A stretch of DNA of 13,468 bases from positions 1 to 13,468 of the forward strand of contig NZ_JBHOQJ010000051.1 of assembly GCF_042408365.1 (NCBI RefSeq). Reading direction: 5' to 3'. Shown one piece after another: positions 6,306 through 12,271 of the stretch (the stretch's first letter is position 1; each line of letters opens with the position of its first letter). Both the position numbers and the translations under genes were made by a program. The DNA is from Thermoflexus sp042408365. Its GTDB lineage: Bacteria > Chloroflexota > Anaerolineae > Thermoflexales > Thermoflexaceae. The notes below the pieces were generated by a model. That model was not told the origin of the DNA and did not search any database. It saw nothing but the letters and a program-made list of their open reading frames with translations.

Positions 6306-7250
6306 TCAAGGCGTGATCCGCTCGGAGAAAGCGATATGGGTGCGCCGGATATACTCCCGAAGGGTTCCAAGATGCGTCTGGGCATCCGTTCGCTGGAAGC
6401 CCACAAAGAGGCCGGAGATGAACTGGCGCATCAGGCTCCGATGCTCCGGCCCGCTCAACCCCATAAGGGCCTCGATCACCTTCGAGCGCATGGGCTCCTG
6501 AAGGGCTTGGCTCACCACCACCACGTGGGAGGGAAGAGGTCCCTGCTGCTCCAGCATCCGGGTGTGAGCCATGACCTCCTGATACAGTTTCTCCGGCACA
6601 TCGCCGGCGATCACCGTGACATCGACCTGACCGGCCTTCAGGGCTTCCCAGCACTGGCCGTAGCCACCGGCGAAAAGCACCTGGCCGAAGAACGCCTTCG
6701 GGTCCACCTCCTGCTGCGCGGGGGGTTCAGGCAACAGCCCCAGCTCAATCAACCGGGCCATCGGCCCGATATAGCCGGAAGTGGAGATCGGGCTGGGGAA
6801 GCAGGCCCGCTTGCCCTTCAAATCGGCAAGGGAAGTATACGGGCTGTCCTTCGGGACCACCCAATACGAGTAATAATAAGTGGCCTCGGTCTTCTGAGCG
6901 CCGTGGATCACCTCCCGGACCTCGGCCAGGACCACCTGGGCATTGGCCCGTTCGGCCGCTAACAGCCCAGCGAAAGGCCCCATGAAGGCTACATGGGCCT
7001 GGCCGAAGCGCAACGCTTCTACTACCCCCGCTTGGCTCAGAGGCACGTAAATCTCTACATCCACCCCCGGCCCCAGACGCTGCTCCAGATATTGCTCCAG
7101 CGGCCGCGCCTTCTCCTGGATCTCCGAGACCGCGAAGGTCGGTTGGACCGCGATCACCAACCGCGTCGGTGATGCCTGTCGCGGGGCGCACGCAGCCCCG
7201 ATCCCCAGCAAAAGCACGATGATTGTAAACCGAGAAAGCGCAAAGCGCAT
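6306..7250 (-). CDS. phnD: phosphonate/phosphite-type ABC transporter substrate-binding lipoprotein PhnD
   Basis: Extracytoplasmic binding protein of the PhnD/PtxB family, 314 residues. The signal peptide is MRFALSRF plus a hydrophobic core (9-17), ending in AAC with Cys21 as the probable lipid-anchored residue; the -3 position is Gly, so the lipobox is weak. Family landmarks are LVIAVQPTFA (31-40, first strand), QAHVAFMGPFAG (84-95), ISTSGY (155-160, the conserved ligand-loop STSG) and FFGQVLFAGGYGQCWEAL (187-204). The frame is open to 7277, but ATG 7250 has GGAGG at 7257-7261 with 6 nt spacing, so it is the start. It is the first gene of the operon, with its own promoter (7283-7312), and a strong hairpin separates it from phnC. 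The ligand is undetermined. Confidence 0.9.
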   Translation of the reverse strand: MRFALSRFTIIVLLLGIGAACAPRQASPTRLVIAVQPTFAVSEIQEKARPLEQYLEQRLGPGVDVEIYVPLSQAGVVEALRFGQAHVAFMGPFAGLLAAERANAQVVLAEVREVIHGAQKTEATYYYSYWVVPKDSPYTSLADLKGKRACFPSPISTSGYIGPMARLIELGLLPEPPAQQEVDPKAFFGQVLFAGGYGQCWEALKAGQVDVTVIAGDVPEKLYQEVMAHTRMLEQQGPLPSHVVVVSQALQEPMRSKVIEALMGLSGPEHRSLMRQFISGLFVGFQRTDAQTHLGTLREYIRRTHIAFSERITP

Positions 7251-7282
7251 CAGGCACCTCCCCTGGAGATCTCGCATAGATC

Positions 7283-7312
7283 ACTGTAGCGATCTTGAAC
7301 GGGAGGTGTCAA
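7283..7312 (-). promoter_or_regulatory. putative promoter of phnD-phnC-phnE
   Basis: On the minus strand a perfect -35 TTGACA (7307-7312) is followed after 18 bp by TACAGT (7283-7288), a 4/6 match to the -10 consensus. Transcription would begin near 7276, giving a leader of about 25 nt before the phnD start. A near-palindrome GATCACTGTAGCGATC (7279-7294) covers the -10 and could be a repressor site. The weak -10 and two GGTTAA direct repeats upstream (7321-7334 and 7367-7380) suggest an activated promoter. Confidence 0.5.
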
Positions 7313-7320
7313 TAGAAAAC

Positions 7321-7380
7321 GGTTAATCAAGAAATTTTCGTAGCATCTTTCAGAAGAAGTAACCTTGGTTAACCACAAAA
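7321..7380 (-). repeat. pair of GGTTAA direct repeats upstream of the phnD promoter
   Basis: GGTTAATCAAGAAA (7321-7334) and GGTTAACCACAAAA (7367-7380) agree at 11 of 14 positions and start 46 bp apart. The nearer copy is 9 bp upstream of the -35. Gram-positive PhoP boxes are built from TTAACA-like hexamers, so a phosphate-type activator site is conceivable. The resemblance is partial and only two copies are visible. Confidence 0.25.
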
Positions 7381-7730
7381 ACCCCCTCAGGAATGGCTTT
7401 CCCAAACGGCTCGTTCCTCTTTCGATGGCAAAAGGATTGGACGCCCAGGTGCTGAGTCGTTATGGTCCCCGCTTGGGGATACTGAAGATGCGCGGTGGAG
7501 GAACCGGTGGCTCTCCTCCCCGCCGTCCTTTAGAACGACAGGGAGGAGAGCATCAGGATCCCTTCCCATCTGCGCACAGGCTTTGAAACACGTCACGCCG
7601 ACCAAAGCCCAGAGACCAAGCCCTAAGCACAAAGGACCGCCCACCTGTTGGAGGCCATCGCTCTCGATGCCTGAATGCCCTGACCTCACTTTAGTTATGG
7701 AACCCGAGAGAAGGCCCTTCGGAACAGAAA

Positions 7731-7747
7731 GCCGATGGGCCCTCGGC
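7731..7747 (-). terminator. short hairpin directly after the GH57 stop
   Basis: On the minus strand, GCCGA (7743-7747) and TCGGC (7731-7735) form a 5-bp stem with a 7-nt loop immediately after the TGA at 7748-7750, followed by a short T-rich tail (TTTCTGTT). It is a weak intrinsic-terminator candidate. Confidence 0.35.
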
Positions 7748-9895
7748 TCAGGCCAGCTCAAACTCTATAGTGGTCTCCCAGCGTTCCCCTGGAGTCAGGT
7801 GCAGGAGCCAGTGGGCAGTCAAGCTGGTTCCTTCATATACCCGCTCGAAGCCAGCCTCCGAGTTTGAGATTGCCTCCACCGGGAATTGCCACCAGGCGGC
7901 CGGCCGGCTCAGGCGAATGACGATCCGTCCCCACCATTCGTGGACGATGGCCAGCTCGTCGGATTCGGGGAGTTCCTCAATCGTCGCGAAGGGACGTAAT
8001 TCCCCATCCGGCCATACCGTGTAGGCTTTCTCACTGTCGCCTCCGGACATCCCCCAATTGACTTCAACGCCGAACCGGGCGTGGATCGAAGAGAGGCCCA
8101 TAGGGGTCAGGGAATAAGAAACTCGCAGGATCGGCTGGTCCGGGAAGACCTCCAGGCGCTTTTCCAGACGCAAGGGCTTCGGGCCCTCTGGATCCCACAC
8201 ATGGCCATCCCGGCGGAGGGTTACTTGGGGATGGGGATCCGTTTGAATGGCAAACAGAGTGTAGGGTTGATTGACGAAATCTCCCCACTCTGCATATTGC
8301 GCTCGATAAAATGCTGCCAGCCGGGTGTCCGGAGCCATGAGGTGATCGATCAATCCGGTCCGACGATACCAGTCCACAATCAATCGTTCTTCGAGGCCCA
8401 GTTCTTTCACCCGCACCCGGTGGGTATGGATGCTCTCCAGGCGACCCTCCTGACCGGTTCGCACGATCTCCCCACGGACCGCGGCCTCTCGCAGCACCTT
8501 ATGATAACCTTCCCGATGCCGGGTCATCCCATTCAGTAAGTTCAGGGCGGCATCCCGGCGGTCCCATTCCAGGATCTGACCGCCCAAATAGGGGCTGATC
8601 AGGAGCCACTGATCCGGCGTCCCGATCACGATCTCCTCCTGGGTGTCGGCATCGAAATCGAAGCGCTCTACATACGCCCAAGGCCCTTCCCCGTAGCGGC
8701 TTTCATCCACTAAGGCCTCGGCGGTGATCAGGTGCTGATAGTTCGCCTCGCGGATATGGAAGAGATACACACCGCCGAACACCCCATGCCAGTAGGGGCA
8801 GTTGCACTGACCAGCCCACACGTGGTCTAAAGCCTCCGCACGGCGTTCGGGATCCGGAAGGGCCCAGGCCTTACGGCTGACCCAGAGCATCTTCTTGTGC
8901 ATCTGGTTGACCTCTGGATATTTGGCCAGGAAAACCCGCCAGAACCCTCCCCGGATGAACCGGAGAAGATCCGTGCGACCTTCGGCCTGCAGTTGATGCT
9001 TAAGATCCGTAAGCTCAGCGGAGACCTCCGGCGGCAGGGCCCATTCGCTCATCTCATCATAGGAAGCGGTGGGAAGGTAGATCCGGCCGAGGGGTGGGAA
9101 GCGCGCCGCATACTCGCCGGGCGGGATGGAGATGAGCCAGTCGGCGTTCTCCTCGATGGCGGTGAAGAACATCTCAATCCATCCCCGATCCCAGCAATGG
9201 ATATCCGTGCCCGGCCACAGGCCGAACTTCTCCCCATCGTCCCCCATCACGGCCACCCGGGGTGGGGTGCCAGGAGGCAAGGACCGCTCGGCATGTTCCC
9301 GCAACCAATCGATCACTTCTTGAACGGACGCCCAGGGGATCGTATAGCGCAGATGTTTGGAGGTCCCGAAGATCTTCAGGGGATAGCCCAACTCCTCCGT
9401 CACATAATAACCGAAGAGATCTTCATCGGTCAGTCCGACCCACTTGAAGTGGGTATCATCCACAATGGTGTACTGGAGGCCGGCGCGGGCCAGCGAGATG
9501 GGCAGATGAGGCTCCCAGACCCGCTCCGCTAGCCAGAAGCCCGTCGGCTCCGCTCCGAAATCTGCCCGCACGGATTCCATATGTTTGCGAATCTGGCCTT
9601 CTTTGTCCTCATCCGGGATGATGGCCAGGATCGGCTCATAGTAGGCTCCGGCCATAATCTCCACCTGGCCCCGTTCCACCAGGCGGCGGACCCGCGGGAA
9701 GAAGTCCGGTCGATGGGTCTGCAGCCAGTCCCTGAGCGGCCCTGTGTAATGCAAGGCCACCCGGACCCCTGGATGACGCTCTAAGGCGGCGATCATAGGC
9801 TCGTAGGCCCGACGATAAGCCTCCTCAAAGACCCAATCGAAGTTCCCAACCGGCTGATGGTTGTGAAACGCCAGCGCCAGATAAATCTTCCCCAT
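7748..9895 (-). CDS. GH57 4-alpha-glucanotransferase / alpha-amylase
   Basis: Glycoside hydrolase family 57 enzyme acting on alpha-1,4-glucans (starch, glycogen, maltodextrins), 715 residues, somewhat longer than the roughly 660 of the Thermococcus litoralis type. No signal peptide is visible, so it should be cytoplasmic. GH57 region 1 is HNHQP (11-15). The nucleophile region WLAERVWEP has Glu124. The acid/base region MGDDGEKFGLWPGT has Asp219/Asp220. A central helical region (about 300-400, with QCNCPYWHGVFGG) matches the DUF1925 position. The beta-rich C-terminal half (about 410-715) matches the DUF1926 domain of glucanotransferases. The start at ATG 9895 is fixed by AGGA (9901-9904, 5 nt spacing) and by HNHQP lying near the N-terminus as usual. 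It is a single-gene unit with its own promoter and a LacI-type operator. Transfer versus hydrolysis activity cannot be decided from sequence. Confidence 0.9.
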   Translation of the reverse strand: MGKIYLALAFHNHQPVGNFDWVFEEAYRRAYEPMIAALERHPGVRVALHYTGPLRDWLQTHRPDFFPRVRRLVERGQVEIMAGAYYEPILAIIPDEDKEGQIRKHMESVRADFGAEPTGFWLAERVWEPHLPISLARAGLQYTIVDDTHFKWVGLTDEDLFGYYVTEELGYPLKIFGTSKHLRYTIPWASVQEVIDWLREHAERSLPPGTPPRVAVMGDDGEKFGLWPGTDIHCWDRGWIEMFFTAIEENADWLISIPPGEYAARFPPLGRIYLPTASYDEMSEWALPPEVSAELTDLKHQLQAEGRTDLLRFIRGGFWRVFLAKYPEVNQMHKKMLWVSRKAWALPDPERRAEALDHVWAGQCNCPYWHGVFGGVYLFHIREANYQHLITAEALVDESRYGEGPWAYVERFDFDADTQEEIVIGTPDQWLLISPYLGGQILEWDRRDAALNLLNGMTRHREGYHKVLREAAVRGEIVRTGQEGRLESIHTHRVRVKELGLEERLIVDWYRRTGLIDHLMAPDTRLAAFYRAQYAEWGDFVNQPYTLFAIQTDPHPQVTLRRDGHVWDPEGPKPLRLEKRLEVFPDQPILRVSYSLTPMGLSSIHARFGVEVNWGMSGGDSEKAYTVWPDGELRPFATIEELPESDELAIVHEWWGRIVIRLSRPAAWWQFPVEAISNSEAGFERVYEGTSLTAHWLLHLTPGERWETTIEFELA

Positions 9896-9921
9896 TGGTT
9901 TCCTCTCTGACTGGTGATAGA

Positions 9922-9933
9922 TAAAGCGCTTTA
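9922..9933. promoter_or_regulatory. LacI-family operator-like palindrome at the GH57 promoter
   Basis: TAAAGCGCTTTA is a perfect 12-bp palindrome with the central CG and flanking A/T arms typical of LacI-family sites (the core of cre and MalR-type operators). It lies just downstream of the -10 at 9941-9946, at the expected transcription start, and 27 bp upstream of the GH57 start. That is the classic position for a repressor that releases DNA when sugar is present. No LacI-type gene is in the window. Confidence 0.55.
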
Positions 9934-9940
9934 CCCGTGA

Positions 9941-9969
9941 AGATTAGAGGAAAAAAGCGAACTTGTCAA
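9941..9969 (-). promoter_or_regulatory. promoter of the GH57 gene
   Basis: On the minus strand a perfect -35 TTGACA (9964-9969) is followed by TCTAAT (9943-9948, 15-bp spacer, 5/6 match) or TAATCT (9941-9946, 17-bp spacer, weaker match). A T6 run lies in the spacer. Transcription would begin around 9930-9935, inside the LacI-type palindrome. Confidence 0.55.
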
Positions 9970-10222
9970 TGGAGAGGAATCCAGAGGATGACCTTCCGTC
10001 GTTGGCCCATCCCGAAAAACATCTTGGGGTCTATGATATGCCATGAGGGTCACGCTCAAACTGGGGGGTAGAGCATCCGCCAGGTAGTGGTTCAACCCTC
10101 ACCCGGCGGGCTGCTTGGGCAGCCGCATCCACTGGAAATCGATGAGCCCAAACATCTCCAATCCGCTCATGCTTCGTCCATTTTTGTTTTTTGAGGAGAT
10201 GGGATGGTGCGGACCGACGGCC

Positions 10223-10245
10223 TCGCCCCCTTGATCCGGGGGCGA
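10223..10245. other. 8-bp GC hairpin
   Basis: TCGCCCCC (10223-10230) pairs with GGGGGCGA (10238-10245) around a 7-nt loop. No T-run follows on either strand. Its role is unknown; it is one of a series of hairpins upstream of tupA. Confidence 0.4.
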
Positions 10246-10307
10246 ACCGGACGTCTTCGGCGCCCGGCTCGCCCCCCCAGAAGAAATCTGGAAGGAGCAC
10301 GAAAACC

Positions 10308-10429
10308 TATAGCGCTTTACTATTTGATTTATGGGGATACGCAGTGGAAGGAGCGGGTAGCTCCTTCCTTCTTCCCGCAGCCCAAAGGGCTGCGGGAAGA
10401 AGGTGCAAATGTGGTAGTGAGGCGCTTTA
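10308..10429. promoter_or_regulatory. two near copies of the LacI-type palindrome upstream of tupA
   Basis: TATAGCGCTTTA (10308-10319) matches the GH57 operator TAAAGCGCTTTA at 11 of 12 positions. TGAGGCGCTTTA (10418-10429) matches at 10 of 12, both differences being transitions. The copies start 110 bp apart, and the first is 386 bp from the GH57 site. They could be auxiliary sites for DNA looping or could control tupA. The third copy is weak. Confidence 0.3.
10346..10403 (+). other. two abutting long hairpins upstream of tupA
   Basis: Stem 1 is GGAAGGAGC (10346-10354) with GCTCCTTCC (10360-10368). Stem 2 is a perfect 17-bp pairing of 10367-10383 with 10387-10403 around AAA. They share two bases (10367-10368), so only one can be complete at a time. 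No U-tract follows stem 2. They lie 113 nt before the tupA start and may belong to its leader or to the end of a decayed upstream gene. Confidence 0.55.
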
Positions 10430-10515
10430 GGGCTCGTCTTTGATGGTCTTCCCTAACCCCCCAGGACCATCGTCGAAGGGCAGGCAGCTGCCCTAGCAGG
10501 TCGAAGGAGGATCGT

Positions 10516-11358
10516 ATGAAACATTTACACCCTCTCTGGCTTCTGGTTGTGTTGACGGCCTGCGCGCCCGTGGCAAGATCCCCGACGGCTCCCCTTCCGG
10601 CCAACCCGGAGATCATCCTCGCGACCACGACCAGCGCCCAGGATTCGGGCCTCCTGGACGTTCTGATCCCAGACTTTGAGGCCAAGACCGGCTACAGGGT
10701 GAAGGTGATCGCTGTGGGCACCGGGGCGGCGCTCGCTATGGGCGCACGGGGCGATGCCGATGTGCTCCTGACGCACGCACCCGACGCGGAGATGCAATTG
10801 GTGGCCTCCGGCGATGTTGCGGACCGGCGCCTCGTCATGCATAACGATTTCATCATCGTCGGACCAAAGGCCGACCCGGCGGGCATTCGAGGGATGGTGA
10901 AGGCCACCGAGGCCCTGCGGAAAATTGCCCAGGCCCAGGCCCTCTTCATCTCGCGGGGCGACGACTCCGGCACCCACCAAATGGAGCTGGCCCTCTGGAA
11001 GGAGGCTGGCATAACGCCCCAGGGTGCCTGGTACCAGGAGTCCGGCCAGGGGATGGGAGCGACGCTCAAGATCGCCTCGGAGAAGGCCGCATACACCCTG
11101 ACGGATCGAGCCACCTACCTGGCCATGCGGGATCGTCTGGATCTGATCCTGTTGCTGGAGGGGGATGAAGTTCTCTACAATGTTTACCATGTTATGGTCA
11201 TCAACCCGAAGAAGCATCCCGGTGTGAACTACGAGGGGGCTACGGCTTTTGCGGACTACCTCACTTCACCGGAGGCCCAGAAGATCATCGGGGAGTTCGG
11301 CAAGGATCGCTTCGGTCAGCCCCTCTTCTTCCCGGATGCAGGGAAACCAGAACCATAG
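10516..11358 (+). CDS. tupA: tungstate-binding lipoprotein TupA
   Basis: High-affinity tungstate-binding protein of the TupA family, 280 residues. A short signal peptide ends in the lipobox LTAC with Cys16 as the lipid anchor. Family landmarks are TTTS (37-40, the TupA oxyanion-binding motif), GLLD (45-48), GTGAAL (68-73), GDADVLLTHAP (79-89), MHNDFIIVGP (108-117), SRGDDSGTH (146-154), ESGQGMG (175-181) and LTDRATYL (195-202). These separate TupA from molybdate-binding ModA. The ATG is preceded by a strong AAGGAGG (10504-10510, 5 nt spacing). It is the first gene of tupA-tupB-tupC and is separated from tupB by 211 bp that hold a strong hairpin. Tungstate would feed tungstopterin enzymes such as aldehyde:ferredoxin oxidoreductases; none is in the window. 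Confidence 0.93.
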   Translation: MKHLHPLWLLVVLTACAPVARSPTAPLPANPEIILATTTSAQDSGLLDVLIPDFEAKTGYRVKVIAVGTGAALAMGARGDADVLLTHAPDAEMQLVASGDVADRRLVMHNDFIIVGPKADPAGIRGMVKATEALRKIAQAQALFISRGDDSGTHQMELALWKEAGITPQGAWYQESGQGMGATLKIASEKAAYTLTDRATYLAMRDRLDLILLLEGDEVLYNVYHVMVINPKKHPGVNYEGATAFADYLTSPEAQKIIGEFGKDRFGQPLFFPDAGKPEP

Positions 11359-11483
11359 AGAAGGTTGTCTGTTGAGCCCCCGCCCCCATCGACGTCTGAA
11401 GAGAGACCCTCAAATTCATCTGCACATGCCACGCTGAGGATACGCCGTGAGGGAAGCGGGAGGCTCCACCCCCCTGGATCCCC

Positions 11484-11516
11484 CCTTCCCCACGGCCCGA
11501 GGGGCCGTGGGGAGGG
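11484..11516 (+). other. 15-bp hairpin between tupA and tupB
   Basis: Positions 11484-11498 pair with 11502-11516 (one G-T pair) around a GAG loop; the core is CCCCACGGCCC/GGGCCGTGGGG. It has no U-tract and lies 126 bp after the tupA stop. Its placement after the binding-protein gene mirrors the hairpin between phnD and phnC. Confidence 0.65.
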
Positions 11517-11569
11517 AGGAGAAAAAATGCTTTGGGGGCAAGTGCAACTTCATCAAGGCGAGGCAGGAC

Positions 11570-12271
11570 GTGGATACCCTTCTAGAAGGACTGCGACAGG
11601 CCATCTGGCTCTTGGTACATCTGGATGCGACCGTGGTGGAGATCACCCTGCGGACGCTACAGGTGTCGGGCGTGGCAACCCTGGCGGCCCTCGTAGTGGG
11701 CGTCCCCTTGGGGACCTATCTGGCCCAGGCCCGCTTCCCGGGTCGCCGTCTGCTGGTGAGCCTGGTCAACACGGGAATGGGGCTCCCGCCGGTCGTGGTG
11801 GGGCTCTTCGTGGCCCTGATGCTCTGGCGGAGCGGCCCTTTCGGCCAGTTGGGGCTCATCTACACCCCCGCCGCCATGGTCATCGCCCAGGCGATCATCG
11901 CCACCCCGATCATCACAGGGGTGAGCATCGCCGCCATCCAGCAACTGGATCCTCGTCTGCGCTTGCAACTTCTGGGGCTGGGAGCCTCACGGGGACAGGT
12001 GGCCCTCATCATGTGGTGGGAGGCGCGCCGGTCCCTCTTAGTGGCTGCCATGGCGGGATTCGGCGGAGCCATTTCAGAAGTGGGCGCGTCCATAATGGTA
12101 GGTGGCAACATCGCCGGCCAGACCCGCGTCCTGACCACTGCCGCTGTTCTGGAAATGAGCAAGGGGAACTTCGATCGGGCAATGGCCCTGGGCCTCATCT
12201 TGCTTTTCCTTTCTTTCTCTATCACCCTGGGGGCTACCTGGCTCCAACAGAGTGAGAGGGACAAACGGTGA
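11570..12271 (+). CDS. tupB: tungstate ABC transporter permease TupB
   Basis: Inner-membrane permease that would form the tungstate channel; 233 residues from GTG 11570. The N-terminus DTLLEGLRQAIWLL is typical of TupB. LVNTGMGLPPVVVGL, GPFGQLGLIYTPAAMVIAQA and the C-terminal EVGASIMVGGNI with TRVLTTAAVLEMSKGNF are strong TupB matches. The EAA-like coupling loop reads LGLGASRGQ. The frame is open upstream to GTG 11447, but those 41 residues are encoded across the hairpin and look artificial. GAGG at 11560-11563 with 6 nt spacing supports GTG 11570. A stronger ribosome-binding-like run (11514-11520) with ATG 11527 lies upstream but in another frame. The stop overlaps the tupC start (GTGA), giving translational coupling. 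Confidence 0.9.
   Translation: MDTLLEGLRQAIWLLVHLDATVVEITLRTLQVSGVATLAALVVGVPLGTYLAQARFPGRRLLVSLVNTGMGLPPVVVGLFVALMLWRSGPFGQLGLIYTPAAMVIAQAIIATPIITGVSIAAIQQLDPRLRLQLLGLGASRGQVALIMWWEARRSLLVAAMAGFGGAISEVGASIMVGGNIAGQTRVLTTAAVLEMSKGNFDRAMALGLILLFLSFSITLGATWLQQSERDKR

Larger units (their letters stand above)
7313..7747. other. intergenic between two minus-strand units, no gene recognised
   Basis: Besides the GGTTAA repeats (7321-7380) it contains an 11-bp inverted repeat, GCTCTCCTCCC (7510-7520) with GGGAGGAGAGC (7541-7551), around a 20-nt centre, and the short hairpin next to the GH57 stop. Open frames on both strands give protein-like patches (for example a hydrophobic LGLGLWALVGV on the minus strand) but lack a credible start or family resemblance. 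Confidence 0.45.
9970..10515. other. divergent intergenic region upstream of tupA, rich in hairpins
   Basis: No intact gene is supported. The minus strand at 10031-10190 has a protein-like patch (HERIGDVWAHRFPVDAAAQ, then RRVRVEPLPGG), possibly a gene remnant, but it has no credible start. The plus strand carries hairpins at 10223-10245, 10346-10368, 10367-10403, 10442-10471 (GATGGTC/GACCATC) and 10478-10493 (GGGCA/TGCCC), plus two near copies of the LacI-type palindrome. I could not find a confident promoter for tupA. Confidence 0.45.

Noticed and set aside
7251..7277. Nine extra residues at the start of PhnD
   Set aside because: GGAGG with 6 nt spacing points to ATG 7250, and the signal peptide begins there.
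7387..7747. Minus-strand frame with a hydrophobic stretch upstream of the phnD promoter
   Set aside because: There is no plausible start signal and no family resemblance; the composition fits a chance open frame in GC-rich DNA, although a decayed gene cannot be excluded.
11447..11569. Upstream extension of the tupB frame to GTG 11447
   Set aside because: The 41 extra residues are low-complexity and span a hairpin. TupB proteins normally begin as at GTG 11570, which has a suitable GAGG.
11365..12255. Long plus-strand frame overlapping tupB
   Set aside because: It is a GC-driven shadow frame with Gly/Arg/Pro/His-rich composition, and tupB in the other frame matches its family along its full length.
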